A stretch of 64,000 bases of DNA from Erythrobacter tepidarius (GCF_002155695.1 NZ_MUYJ01000001.1:1-64000), one strand, 5' to 3'. Positions 43,311-52,330 are shown, counted from the stretch's first letter. Notes: generated from the letters alone by a model not told the origin. Translations and numbers: made by a program.

Positions 43311-44585
43311 TTGGAGCTGTTCGATCAATTCCGCGGCATGATCGGCATCGCGGTGCTGCTGGGCATCGCCTGGGCGCTGAGCGAGAACCGCCGCGGCCAC
43401 CCCGGCTGGCGCTGGATGGCGGGCGCGCTCGCCTTGCAGGGGCTGCTCGCGGTGCTGATCGTGCGGGTGCCGCCGGTGTGGGCGGCGGTCGGCCTCCTCA
43501 ATAATGCGGTGCGTGCGGTTGAGGCGGCGACGCTCAAAGGCTCGGCCTATATGTTCGGCTATCTCGGCGGGGCGGAGCTGCCCTTCGTGCTCAAAGAGGG
43601 CGCGCAGCCGCCGCTCGTGATCGCCTTCCAGATTCTGCCGCTGGTGATCGTCTTTTCCGCGCTCGCCGCGCTGTTGTGGCACTGGGGAGTGCTACGTGCA
43701 GCTGTAAACGGTCTCTCCTTTCTGCTGCGTCGCAGCCTTGGCGTGTCGGGCGTGGTCGGGCTGTCGGGCGGGGCGAGCCTGTTTCTTGGCGTGGTTGAGG
43801 CCCCGCTGGTTACGCGCGCCTATTTCGCCCGCGTCTCGCGCTCCGAGCTGTTCCAGATCATGACCCTGACGATGGCGACCATCTCGGGCGCGATCCTGAT
43901 TCTCTATGCCACGACCCTGCGTGACAGGGTGCCCGACGCGGTGGGCCACATGATCTCGGCCTCGCTTATCTCGCTTCCGGCCGCCTTGCTGATCGCGCGG
44001 CTGATGGTGCCGGGCAGCGCCGAAGACATGGCGACCGAACTGGAGAAGGAAGATCCAAGCCTAACGTTCGAATCCAGCATCGATGCGATCGTCAAGGGCA
44101 CGATGGACGGGATGCAGCTGTTCCTCAGCGTGATCGCAGTGATCATCGTGGTCTTTGCACTGGTGGCGCTGGTGGACGCGATGCTGGCGGCGCTGCCCTT
44201 GATCGAGGGCGAGCCGCTGACCTTGAAGCGCCTGATGGGCTGGGCGCTGGCCCCGTTCATGTGGCTGCTCGGCGTGCCGTGGAGCGAGGCGCAGGCCGCC
44301 GGCGGGTTGATGGGCACCAAGGCGGTGCTCAACGAATATGTCGCCTATCTCGAACTCGCCGCCTTGCCGGCCGGCACGCTCGGGCCGCGAGCGACGCTGA
44401 TCGTCACCTACGCGCTGTGCGGGGTGGCGAACCTCGCCAGCGTCGGCCTGCTGGTTTCCACCATCGGCACGCTCTGCCCCGAACGCCGCGCCGAGGCGGC
44501 GGGGCTGGGGATGAAGAGCTGGCTTTCGGGCAATCTGGCAAGCGCCATGACGGGCGCATGGATCGGGCTGGTCAGCTATGCTTGA
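43311..44585 (+). CDS. Concentrative nucleoside transporter (NupC family)
   Basis: A 424-aa CNT-family proton- or sodium-driven nucleoside importer. Signature blocks are the LSGGASLFLGVVEAPLVTRAYFARVSRSELFQIMTLTMATISG region (split over about 155-200), which holds the GxxExP substrate motif. The GLMGTKAVLNEYVAYLELA and YALCGVANLASVG segments at the C-terminal half follow. It probably starts at TTG 43311, with AGAAGGA upstream; no ATG fits the full N-terminal helix. Its end overlaps the CDP-alcohol transferase start by 8 bases. Confidence 0.9.
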   Translation: MELFDQFRGMIGIAVLLGIAWALSENRRGHPGWRWMAGALALQGLLAVLIVRVPPVWAAVGLLNNAVRAVEAATLKGSAYMFGYLGGAELPFVLKEGAQPPLVIAFQILPLVIVFSALAALLWHWGVLRAAVNGLSFLLRRSLGVSGVVGLSGGASLFLGVVEAPLVTRAYFARVSRSELFQIMTLTMATISGAILILYATTLRDRVPDAVGHMISASLISLPAALLIARLMVPGSAEDMATELEKEDPSLTFESSIDAIVKGTMDGMQLFLSVIAVIIVVFALVALVDAMLAALPLIEGEPLTLKRLMGWALAPFMWLLGVPWSEAQAAGGLMGTKAVLNEYVAYLELAALPAGTLGPRATLIVTYALCGVANLASVGLLVSTIGTLCPERRAEAAGLGMKSWLSGNLASAMTGAWIGLVSYA

Positions 44586-45183
44586 TGCGCGCCTGCGCCC
44601 GCTGATCGACCCGCCGCTGAGCCGTGCCGGTGCATTCCTCGCGGGGCTGGGCGTCACCGCCAACGCCCTGACCTTTGCCGGCCTCGCGCTGGGGCTGGCG
44701 GGCGCGGCGGCGATCGCGTTTGGCCAGATCGGCTGGGGGCTGGCGCTGATTATCGCCAACCGGTTGATCGATGGGCTCGACGGCGCGGTGGCGCGGGCGC
44801 GCGGGCCGACCGATCTCGGTGGCTATTTCGATATCCTTGCCGATTTCGCTTTTTACGTCAGCGTGCCGCTGGGCTTCGGTGTGCGCGATCCCGCCAACCA
44901 GCTGCCCGCGCTGGTGCTGGTGGCGAGCTTCATTCTGACCGCCGTGAGCTTCCTTGCCTTCGCGGTGATCGCCGCCAAGCGCGGGGTCACCACCGAAGCG
45001 CACGGGAAGAAGAGCTTCTTCTATTCGACCGGCCTTGCCGAGGGCACCGAGACCATCGCCGTGTTCATCGCCATGTGCCTGTGGCCGGCGTGGTTCGCAG
45101 CGCTCGCCTATGGCTATGCGGCGCTCTGCGGGCTGACAGTATTCCAGCGCAGCGCGCTGGCGGTGAGCGTCTTCAGCGACTAG
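44578..45183 (+). CDS. CDP-alcohol phosphatidyltransferase family protein
   Basis: A 201-aa membrane enzyme with the CDP-alcohol phosphotransferase signature. The motif RLIDGLDGAVARARGPTDLGGYFDILADF fits D-G-x2-D-G-x2-A-R-x8-G-x3-D-x3-D, binding two metals (quoted here across residues about 63-91). Six membrane helices are expected. It transfers a CDP-linked group to an alcohol, for example in phosphatidylglycerol or inositol lipid synthesis; specificity is not clear. It overlaps the permease gene and converges on the DUF1499 gene with 4 bases of shared end. Confidence 0.88.
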   Translation: MLDARLRPLIDPPLSRAGAFLAGLGVTANALTFAGLALGLAGAAAIAFGQIGWGLALIIANRLIDGLDGAVARARGPTDLGGYFDILADFAFYVSVPLGFGVRDPANQLPALVLVASFILTAVSFLAFAVIAAKRGVTTEAHGKKSFFYSTGLAEGTETIAVFIAMCLWPAWFAALAYGYAALCGLTVFQRSALAVSVFSD

Positions 45184-45998
45184 CGGCTGGCCGAACCGAG
45201 CAGCGTCTCGGTGCGCTTGCGCAGTTCGACGATGCGCGCGGTGTTGGCGCCGAGATCGCTTTGCCCGACCCGGCTGACCGAGCGGAAATCGATCTGCTGC
45301 TCGCCCACGCGGGCGACGACATCGTCCTTGAAGCCGAACCAGAAAGTCTCGGCCACGCCTTCGACCGTGCCGGCGGCCTCGTCCTTGCGGATATTCTTGA
45401 AGCCCATCTGCGCCATCGCCGCTGCCACCGCGGCCACACCCTCTGCCTTGCTCGCGCCGCCGAGCGGCAGCGGGGCGGGGCGATCCTTGCGATCGGTGAT
45501 GATCTGCGCGTGGCTCTTGATCGCCAGTTCGGGCGGGACGCTGTCCTTGAACAGCGCGATCTTGCCGAGCGGGGTCTGGTAATCGGCGAGCGGATTGGCC
45601 CCGGCGGCCTCGCGCATGGCGAGCGTTTCGGCGGAGAAGGCCGGGGGATTGGCAGTGTCGGTCGAGATGTCGTGGATCGGGTTGACCGCCGCCTTGCCGC
45701 TCGCCGCCAGGAACAGCACGAAGCCCGCGCCGGGCACGAGCAGGCCGAGGATCGCGATCGCCAGCGGGCCGTTGCGGCGGGGGTTGGCCCGTGCGGCGAT
45801 GATCAGCGAAACCAGCGCAGCCAGCGCCGCGATGCCCAGCAGGATCGCCCCGCCGCCCAAGGTCAGCGCGAGCAGGCCCGTCTTCCAGCCCCAGATCCCG
45901 ATCTTGGTGCCGAACGCGGCGACCGCGAAGTAGAGCGGCAGGAATGCCAGCAGGGCGAGCACGATCCTGGTGTGCCAGGGCAGGTTCTTGAGCATCAT
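45180..45998 (-). CDS. DUF1499 membrane protein
   Basis: A 272-aa protein with three N-terminal membrane helices (about 10-30, 38-62, 72-92) and a C-terminal DUF1499 domain of about 130 residues (PADY-like start GANPLADYQTPLGKIALFKDS to NTARIVELRKRTETLL). The DUF1499 core includes ETFWFGFKDDVVARV and DFRSVSRVGQSDLGANTARI. Function is unknown. It starts at the tandem ATG 45998/45995 and is divergent from the cytochrome c gene. Confidence 0.82.
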   Translation of the reverse strand: MMLKNLPWHTRIVLALLAFLPLYFAVAAFGTKIGIWGWKTGLLALTLGGGAILLGIAALAALVSLIIAARANPRRNGPLAIAILGLLVPGAGFVLFLAASGKAAVNPIHDISTDTANPPAFSAETLAMREAAGANPLADYQTPLGKIALFKDSVPPELAIKSHAQIITDRKDRPAPLPLGGASKAEGVAAVAAAMAQMGFKNIRKDEAAGTVEGVAETFWFGFKDDVVARVGEQQIDFRSVSRVGQSDLGANTARIVELRKRTETLLGSASR

Positions 45999-46233
45999 GG
46001 CCTGCCTGTTTAGCGTGAAGGTTCGACTGCGCAACAAGGATGCGATGAAGGCAGCATCTTGGCGGATCGTGCCAGCGGCGGGAAACCCTTTGGCGCTTGT
46101 GCGTTTCAAGCCCGCGGCAATGGGAGGGGTCAGGCGCGGGAAGCCCGCCGAAGTCCTGCTTTTCTTGGCCGACAAACTGGGTTAAGGCCGCCCGGGATGC
46201 GGGAGGACTTAGTTGTTCAGAGGACAAACGACC

Positions 46234-46737
46234 ATGAAGCGTAATTTCCTGATGGGTGCGACCGCGCTGGCGGGACTGATGACTCTTGCGGCTTGTGGCG
46301 GCGGTGCGGGCAGCGATGCCAATGCCCCGGCACCCGAAGCCACCGAAACCGCTGCGGCGGCTGCCGAGCCGGCTGCGACCGAAGCGGCGGCGCCGGCTCC
46401 GGCTGCGGGCGCCGAATATGCCAGCTTCACCACCGATGCGGCCGCGGGCGAGAAGGTATTCGCGCTGTGCCGTTCGTGCCACGTGCTTGATGAAGGTGTG
46501 AACCGTGTCGGCCCCTCGCTGCACAAGGTCGTCGGCCGCAAGGCGGGCTCGGTTCCGGGCTTTGCCTATTCGGATGCCAACAAGAACAGCGGCGTGACCT
46601 GGACCCCCGATGTGCTGTTCAAGTATCTCGAAGATCCCAAGGGCTTCATGCCCGGCACCAAGATGGCCTTCCCCGGTATCAAGGACGCGCAGGATCGCGC
46701 CAATCTGGTGGCCTATCTCGAAAGCCAGTCGAAGTAG
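46234..46737 (+). CDS. Lipoprotein-anchored class I cytochrome c
   Basis: A 167-aa electron carrier. The N-terminus has a lipobox (LMTLAACGG), so it is probably lipid-anchored to the periplasmic face. An Ala/Pro/Glu-rich flexible linker covers about residues 25-65. The class I cytochrome c domain has the haem site CRSCH (Cys87/Cys90/His91 region) and the axial Met in FMPGTKMAFPGI. It resembles membrane-bound c552/CycM-type carriers linking bc1 to oxidases. A strong hairpin terminator follows. Confidence 0.92.
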   Translation: MKRNFLMGATALAGLMTLAACGGGAGSDANAPAPEATETAAAAAEPAATEAAAPAPAAGAEYASFTTDAAAGEKVFALCRSCHVLDEGVNRVGPSLHKVVGRKAGSVPGFAYSDANKNSGVTWTPDVLFKYLEDPKGFMPGTKMAFPGIKDAQDRANLVAYLESQSK

Positions 46738-46764
46738 GACCGGGGCTTTCCGGCGATAGATTCA

Positions 46765-46800
46765 GGGGCGGCGCGGGCAACCACGCCGCCCCTTGTCGTT
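46765..46800 (+). terminator. Intrinsic terminator after the cytochrome c gene
   Basis: GGGGCGGCG (46765-46773) pairs perfectly with CGCCGCCCC (46784-46792), followed by TTGTCGTTG. It lies 28 bases after the cytochrome stop and 40 bases before the convergent halogenase stop, so it may serve both. Confidence 0.75.
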
Positions 46801-46831
46801 GACCGTTGTTGTTGACCGCCCACGGCCCTGC

Positions 46832-48355
46832 TCAAGCGGCCGCGTCGAGCGGCGCGGCAGGGCAGTGGCGCGCGAGGTAGTCCTCGTGCTTGGGCAGGCC
46901 GGCGACGCTGCGTTCGATGATGGTGCGCAGGCTGGCAAGGAATTCGCCGAGTTGCTGATCGCTTATCTGGTCGGCCATCGGATCGTAATCTTGCGGCACG
47001 ATGCCCTGGCCCAGCATCACCTGCACCCAGCTTGCTTCCTTGAACAGATCGTCGACATCGCGACCCACCCGGCCTGATGCGGCGAACAGCGCGAGCTTGT
47101 GGGCGAGGCTGTCGGGAACGTCCATGTGCTTGCAATAACGCCAGAACTCGGTGTCCTCGCGGTCGGTGCGGTGATAGTGGAGGATCAGGAAGTCGCGGAT
47201 CTGCGCGAACTCGGCGGTGCAGCGCCGGTTGTATTCGGCGCGCATGGTCGTCGCATCGCCGCCGCGCGGGAAGAGCTGGATCAGCCGGCTGACATGCGAC
47301 TGGATAAGGTGGATGCTCGTCGATTCGAGCGGCTCCAGAAATCCGCTCGACAGGCCGATGGCGACGCAGTTGTGCGCCCAGAAGGCCTGGCGCCGCCCGG
47401 TGGTGAAACGGATCGGGCGCGGATCGCCCAGGGCCTTGGTATCGAGCCCTGCCAGCAGCGTCTCGGCTGCCTGCTCGTCGGAGACGAAGCCCGAGGAATA
47501 GACGTGCCCGTTCCCGGTGCGATGCTGGAGCGGGATGCGCCACTGCCAGCCCGCTGCCCTGGCGGTGGCGCGGGTGTAGGGGACAAGCGTCGGCAGGCGT
47601 TCGCTTGGCACGGCCAGCGCGCGGTCGCAGGGGAGCCATTTCGACCAGTCCTCGTAGCCGACCTTCAGCGTCTCGCCGAGCAGCAGGGCGCGAAAGCCGG
47701 TGCAGTCGATGAAGAAGTCGCCTGCCACCTGCCGGCCGTCTTTCAGCGTGATGGTGCGGATGTCGCCGCTTGTCGCGTCGCGTTCGACGCTCGCGACGAT
47801 CCCCTCGGTGCGCGTTACCCCGCGCCCTTCGGCATAGGCCCGCAGGAACAGGGCATAGCGGCTGGCATCGAAGTGATAGGCATAGGCCAGGCCCGTCATG
47901 CCGGTGTTGCCGACCTTGTCGAGCTTGCCGAAGCGCGCCTGATCGGCAGCCAGCTGGTGGAGCGACCAGTGCCACAGATCCTTGCCCGCGCAGCCGCTCC
48001 CGACGCTGCGCCGCCAATAGTGGTGGAAGGCGACATTGCCGAGGTTCAGCCCGGTGTCCCCGAAGGTGTGGAGATAGCGGCTGCCGAGCCTGCCCCAGTC
48101 GACGAACTCGATTCCGAGCTTGAAGGTGCCCGAGGTGGCCCGCAGGAATTCATGCTCGTCGAGCCCGAGGATTGCATTGAGGCGGATGATCTGCGGGATC
48201 GTCGCCTCGCCCACGCCGACCGTGCCGATCGCCTCGCTCTCGATAAGCTCGATCGCCAGGCGCTGCCCGAGCAGCCGCGCAAAGGCCGCCGCGGTGATCC
48301 ATCCGGCGGTGCCGCCGCCGACGATCACCAATTTCCTCACCTCAGGCCTGTCCAT
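46832..48355 (-). CDS. Flavin-dependent tryptophan-halogenase-like protein 1
   Basis: A 507-aa flavin-dependent halogenase homologue. The FADH2 site is IVGGGTAGW (about 11-19). Lys79, in TSGTFKLGIEFVDWG, falls at the same number as the catalytic lysine of PrnA and RebH. The halogenase signature WQWRIP is at 270-275 and FLEPLESTSIHL at about 339-350. All residues needed to make and deliver hypohalous acid therefore look present. It lies downstream of the DUF6445-like gene on the same strand, head to head with the TonB receptor. Homologues next to TonB receptors occur in Caulobacterales, Xanthomonads and sphingomonads; the natural substrate is unknown. Confidence 0.9.
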   Translation of the reverse strand: MDRPEVRKLVIVGGGTAGWITAAAFARLLGQRLAIELIESEAIGTVGVGEATIPQIIRLNAILGLDEHEFLRATSGTFKLGIEFVDWGRLGSRYLHTFGDTGLNLGNVAFHHYWRRSVGSGCAGKDLWHWSLHQLAADQARFGKLDKVGNTGMTGLAYAYHFDASRYALFLRAYAEGRGVTRTEGIVASVERDATSGDIRTITLKDGRQVAGDFFIDCTGFRALLLGETLKVGYEDWSKWLPCDRALAVPSERLPTLVPYTRATARAAGWQWRIPLQHRTGNGHVYSSGFVSDEQAAETLLAGLDTKALGDPRPIRFTTGRRQAFWAHNCVAIGLSSGFLEPLESTSIHLIQSHVSRLIQLFPRGGDATTMRAEYNRRCTAEFAQIRDFLILHYHRTDREDTEFWRYCKHMDVPDSLAHKLALFAASGRVGRDVDDLFKEASWVQVMLGQGIVPQDYDPMADQISDQQLGEFLASLRTIIERSVAGLPKHEDYLARHCPAAPLDAAA

Positions 48356-48374
48356 CGTCCATCCCCTGCATCTG

Positions 48375-49109
48375 TCACGCCGCCGCCGGGCGGAAGAAGG
48401 CGTTGATTGTCAGCCGGCCCGCGCGCGGGTCGGGGACAAGCGGCGCGGCATTGTCGATCACCCCGCTGTGCAGGATGTTGCCGCGGTAGAAAATCGCGCT
48501 GTTGAAGGTGCCGGGGGCCGCATGGATGCGTTCAAAATGCGGCGCGCCATCGGTGGTGTAGGCGGCCCGTGGCAGGCCGGTGCGGGCGACATCGGCCCGG
48601 AGCGCGGCGGCATAGCGCGGATAGTCGTCGGCGGTGAGCGCCTCCAGGCCAGTGGAACGGTGGCGGTAGAAGGCCGTGCCGCCGTGACCGGTGCGATGGA
48701 GGTAGAGCATCATGGCGATCTGGCGCGGATCGGTGCCGTCGACATGCGGCAGGCGCTGGATCGGCGCGAGCGCGGCGGGCGGGGTGGTCACGAGCGAGTA
48801 CCACGCCTGCATCTCCCATTGCGTGGTCTCGCCTGCAAACCATTGATCGAGCAGCGGGGAAAGCCGTTCCAGCAGGTAGCCGCAGACCGCTGGATCGAGC
48901 GGCGCACGCAGACCGGGATATTGCGGCGTGATTCTTGCAAATTTTTGCAAAAACGCCTGTGCAATCGCCTCTTCAGGCTCTGCGAGCAATCCCTGAAGCG
49001 TTACAAGTCGATGATTTTGGCTAGAAAAATGCGAAATGTCGACATTGTCGGTGGCGATCGCCCATCCGGCTGGCGCTGTGGGGGCGCGCGATGAGCGGGT
49101 CTTGGTCAT
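48375..49109 (-). CDS. DUF6445-like protein with 2OG-Fe(II)-oxygenase-like pattern
   Basis: A 244-aa protein encoded between the TonB receptor and halogenase 1. It has a possible iron site: His122-x-Asp124 in LPHVDGTD and distal His214 in GNILHSG, with Arg232 in AGRLTINAFF placed to bind 2-oxoglutarate. This is the double-stranded beta-helix dioxygenase layout (HxD...H). I assign DUF6445 from memory of such neighbours. ATG 49109 avoids an unneeded upstream extension. A TTGCAAA palindrome lies inside the coding region at 48935-48950. It probably modifies a small molecule or protein together with the halogenase. Confidence 0.72.
   Translation of the reverse strand: MTKTRSSRAPTAPAGWAIATDNVDISHFSSQNHRLVTLQGLLAEPEEAIAQAFLQKFARITPQYPGLRAPLDPAVCGYLLERLSPLLDQWFAGETTQWEMQAWYSLVTTPPAALAPIQRLPHVDGTDPRQIAMMLYLHRTGHGGTAFYRHRSTGLEALTADDYPRYAAALRADVARTGLPRAAYTTDGAPHFERIHAAPGTFNSAIFYRGNILHSGVIDNAAPLVPDPRAGRLTINAFFRPAAA
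48935..48950. promoter_or_regulatory. Internal TTGCAAA palindrome, possible second operator
   Basis: TTGCAAA-tt-TTTGCAA has the same arms and the same 2-base centre size as the perfect palindrome at 58602-58619. It lies 160-175 bases inside the DUF6445-like gene. It may be an intragenic operator for the halogenase transcript or a coding coincidence. Confidence 0.35.
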
Positions 49110-49372
49110 GGGGCGGAGCCTATCAAATGCCTCGTCAGCCTCCAAGGCCAATAGATAAAGCTATGAATAACATAGATAAAAAATCCGATTCATCGCCATC
49201 TGGTTGCGGCTCGGGCGACTGGCCGGACGGATTGCCGGGCGCTCCGTGCGGCGGCGAGCTGCAAACTGTGACAATCGGGCAACAAATTTCTGGAACCTCA
49301 CTTCGCAGCCCGCCGAAAGTCGCCAAAAAATCTTCCTAATAATCTGATATAAAAAGAGGAAAATCGGTTTTC
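49110..49372. other. AT-rich divergent promoter region of the TonB receptor
   Basis: Together with the upstream ORF, this forms a 373-base region between the DUF6445-like gene and the receptor. AT-rich stretches at 49150-49185 and 49320-49365 (including TCTGATATAAAAAGAGG) are the likely promoter cores for each direction. No perfect copy of the 18-bp operator is present; two TGCAAA half-sites occur further right, at 49382 and 49439. Confidence 0.45.
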
Positions 49373-49483
49373 ATGAAGGCCTGCAAAGAGGTGCGATTGG
49401 CGATTTACCTCTGGCTCGGAGTGCGCTATGAAAAAATCTGCAAAAGAACACGATTGATGTCGCTTGCGGGAGGGAAGTTCTGA
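49373..49483 (+). CDS. 36-aa upstream ORF coupled to the TonB receptor
   Basis: ATG 49373 opens a 36-codon frame (MKACKEVRLAIYLWLG...) whose stop overlaps the receptor start as TGATG. AGAGGAAAA about 8-16 bases upstream could be its ribosome-binding site, and the receptor's GGGAGGGAAG site lies inside its last codons. Third-position GC is only about 60%, so it may be regulatory rather than a functional peptide. Such an arrangement would couple receptor translation to the upstream ORF. Confidence 0.35.
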   Translation: MKACKEVRLAIYLWLGVRYEKICKRTRLMSLAGGKF

Positions 49484-52260
49484 TGAAAACCACAGGGATC
49501 AAGGTGGGTGCGCGTCTGCTGTGCGGGGCGGCGACCGTTCTGGCGCTGGCCGCGGGCGGCGCTCCGGCGCTGGCGCAGGATGCTGCCGAGCAGCCGGCCA
49601 CCACCGCCGAGGACGAGGGCGATGCCATCGTCGTCACCGGCATCCGCAGCTCGATCCAGACTTCGCTCGATGCCAAGCGCAAGGCGACTTCGATCGTCGA
49701 AGTCATCGCGGCGGAAGATATCGGCCTTCTGCCCGACCTTTCGATCGCCGACACGCTCGCCCGCCTGCCCGGCGTCACGGCCCAGCGCGTGCGTGGCCGT
49801 TCGCAGCAGATCTCGATCCGCGGTCTCGGCCCGGACTTCAGCCTTGCCCTTCTGAATGGGCGCGAGGTCGTCTCGGCGGGCAATAATCGCGGTATCGAAT
49901 TCGACCAGTTCCCCTCGGAACTGATCGGCTCGGGCGTGGTCTACAAGACCGGCGATGCCCAGCTCGCCGCGATCGGCATTGCCGGCGCGGTCGACCTGCG
50001 CACCGTCAAGCCGCTCGACTACAAGGATCGCCAGATCACCGCGCAGGCGACCTATACGATCAACGACAGCGGCTCGCTCAACCCTGACTTCGCCGATGAC
50101 GGCTACCGCTTCTTTGCCTCCTACATCGACCAGAACGCCGACGGCACGCTCGGCTGGTCTCTCGGTGTCACGGTGCAGTCGATCCCGACCCAGTTCATCA
50201 GCCGTGAGCTCAAGACCAACCAGTTCCAGGTCGCCCGGACGCCCGGCGGGTTGATTTACCCGGCCGACAACCCGCGCCAGGGCGTCGTCAGCCGCAGTTT
50301 CGAGCGCACCTCGGTCGCCGGGACGCTCCAGTTCGAGCCGACCGACAATTTCTCGCTCAATCTCGACGGCTTTTACACCGACACGAGCGACTCGGGCATT
50401 TTCCGCGGCACCGAAACCCCGATCGCCTCGTGGAGCGGTGCGCAGTTTGGCGGAGCTACCGGCAGCGGGCCTTTCGCCGACAGCGCGACCTACACCAATG
50501 TCGTGCCGATCCTGCGCACCGATACCGAAGGTTCGAAATCGGAAATCTTCGCGATCGGCGGTAACCTCGAATGGAAGGTCACCGACAATCTCGGCTTCTT
50601 GGTCGATTATGGCTACTCGACGCTCGATCGCAACGACATCGACTATGAAAGCTATGCCGGCACCGGCCGCGCGCGTTCGGGTGCGCAGGACACGCTGACC
50701 TTCAATTTCGCGCGCGATGGCGCCTACAGCATCGACGGCCTGCTCGATTACACCGATCCTGCCAACGTCCTGCTCACCGATCCGGGTGGCTGGGGCCAGG
50801 TCGGCTTCATCAAGCAGCCGATCATCGAGGACGAGCTGCACCAGCTGCGCGCCGAGGCCTTTTGGGAGTTCGACGGCGGGCTCATCGACAACATCACCCT
50901 CGGCTGGCTCTATACCGACCGCGAGAAGAACTTCGATTCCAACGAAAGCTTCCTGCGTCCCACCGCGGCCTTTGGCAACGGGCTGGCGATTCCGGCCAGC
51001 GCCATCGTTGGTTCGACCAACTCGCGCGGTCTCAACAACGATATTCTCGCCTACGATCCGTCGCGCTTCCTGACCGACGGCACCTATCTGGTCGAGAAGG
51101 CGACGTTCGACACCCAGTGGGTGGTGGGCGAGAAGGTCCACAATTTCTACATTCAGGCCAATATCGACGGCGATCTCGGCTCGGTTCCGGTGCGCGGCAA
51201 TATCGGCCTGCGTTACGCCGACACCGAACAGCAGTCGACCGGCACGATCGGCGGCGGACTGACCAACACCGTCGGTACCAGCTATGACAATTGGCTGCCG
51301 AGCATGAACCTCAGCTTCGAGATCATGCCCGACACCTTCATCCGCATCGCGGCTGCCAAGACCATCACCCGCGCGCGGCTTGATCAGATGACGGCCAACC
51401 AGAACATCGGCTTCAACGGCCAGAGCTGTATCGACACCAACAACGATCAGCGTCCGGATCAGGTCGTCGGCTACAATCCGCCTTCGCTGGTGTGCTTCAG
51501 CCTGGGCGGGGGCAACCCGCTGCTCCAGCCCTACCGTTCGACCGCCTACGACATCTCGTTCGAGAAATATTTCTCGCCCGGTTCGGCGATCATCGTCGCG
51601 GCGTTCCACAAGGATCTGTCGGACTGGATCATCGACTTCAGCGAACTGACCGATCTGACCCAGTCGATCGTGAACTTCGGGGCGGGCGGCATCCTCCAGA
51701 CCAACCCGGAGGTGGCCGTCGGGATCTTCAACGGCCCGGTCAACTTCTCGGACGGCAACATCACCGGCATCGAAGGCACGGTGCGCGTGAACTTCGGCGA
51801 CCTGTCGAGCGCGCTCGACGGCTTCGGCGGGTTCTACTCGATCACCTATGCCGATGCCGAAGTGCAGAACCAGAACGGCAACCCGATCCCGATCCCGGGC
51901 TATTCGGACCTCACCTGGTCGGGCGACATCTTCTACGAAAAGAACGGCTTCCGCGCCAAGCTGGCAGCCCGTCACCGCAGCGGCTTCCTGTCGGAAGTGC
52001 AGAACTTCGACGGCTCGCTCTCGGGTGCCGACGCCCAGTCGGAGACCATTCTGGATGCGCAGATCGGGTACACCTTCGACAGGCCGGGCAGCTTCCTCAA
52101 CGGGGTCGGCATCCTGTTCGAGGTGTTCAACATGACCAACGAGCCGTTCGTGACCCAGAACGATCTGTTCGATGCCAACGGCAACATTGTCGGAGCTTTC
52201 CCGAGCCGTCACGAACTCTACGGGCGCACCTTCAACTTCACCTTGCGCAAGAACTTCTGA
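49483..52260 (+). CDS. TonB-dependent receptor, Xanthomonas-Caulobacter type
   Basis: A 925-aa outer-membrane active transporter, here most likely for maltodextrins because of the surrounding alpha-glucan enzymes. The signal peptide ends near ALAQDAA. A TonB box-like segment follows (DAIVVTGIR, about 46-54), then the plug (about 60-170, with ADTLARLPGVTAQRV and SIRGLGPDFSLALLNGRE). A 22-strand barrel ends in FNFTLRKNF with a terminal Phe. It belongs to the TIGR01782-like group used for carbohydrate uptake. A good ribosome-binding site precedes ATG 49483, and a hairpin terminator follows the stop. Confidence 0.94.
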   Translation: MKTTGIKVGARLLCGAATVLALAAGGAPALAQDAAEQPATTAEDEGDAIVVTGIRSSIQTSLDAKRKATSIVEVIAAEDIGLLPDLSIADTLARLPGVTAQRVRGRSQQISIRGLGPDFSLALLNGREVVSAGNNRGIEFDQFPSELIGSGVVYKTGDAQLAAIGIAGAVDLRTVKPLDYKDRQITAQATYTINDSGSLNPDFADDGYRFFASYIDQNADGTLGWSLGVTVQSIPTQFISRELKTNQFQVARTPGGLIYPADNPRQGVVSRSFERTSVAGTLQFEPTDNFSLNLDGFYTDTSDSGIFRGTETPIASWSGAQFGGATGSGPFADSATYTNVVPILRTDTEGSKSEIFAIGGNLEWKVTDNLGFLVDYGYSTLDRNDIDYESYAGTGRARSGAQDTLTFNFARDGAYSIDGLLDYTDPANVLLTDPGGWGQVGFIKQPIIEDELHQLRAEAFWEFDGGLIDNITLGWLYTDREKNFDSNESFLRPTAAFGNGLAIPASAIVGSTNSRGLNNDILAYDPSRFLTDGTYLVEKATFDTQWVVGEKVHNFYIQANIDGDLGSVPVRGNIGLRYADTEQQSTGTIGGGLTNTVGTSYDNWLPSMNLSFEIMPDTFIRIAAAKTITRARLDQMTANQNIGFNGQSCIDTNNDQRPDQVVGYNPPSLVCFSLGGGNPLLQPYRSTAYDISFEKYFSPGSAIIVAAFHKDLSDWIIDFSELTDLTQSIVNFGAGGILQTNPEVAVGIFNGPVNFSDGNITGIEGTVRVNFGDLSSALDGFGGFYSITYADAEVQNQNGNPIPIPGYSDLTWSGDIFYEKNGFRAKLAARHRSGFLSEVQNFDGSLSGADAQSETILDAQIGYTFDRPGSFLNGVGILFEVFNMTNEPFVTQNDLFDANGNIVGAFPSRHELYGRTFNFTLRKNF

Positions 52261-52297
52261 TCCCGACCCTCTCGGGTCGCACCAAGGATCCCAGGAA

Positions 52298-52330
52298 GGG
52301 CTCGCCAGCAATGGCGGGCCCTTTCGCTTT
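52298..52330 (+). terminator. Intrinsic terminator of the TonB-receptor gene
   Basis: GGGCTCGCC (52298-52306) pairs with GGCGGGCCC (52313-52321), one G-U pair, 6-base loop, followed by TTTCGCTTT. It sits 37 bases after the receptor stop and just before the convergent halogenase 2. Confidence 0.75.

Noticed and set aside
44572..46524. 650-codon minus-strand open frame
   Set aside because: Arg/Gln/Gly-rich translation without any motif, overlapping three well-supported genes; a composition artefact.
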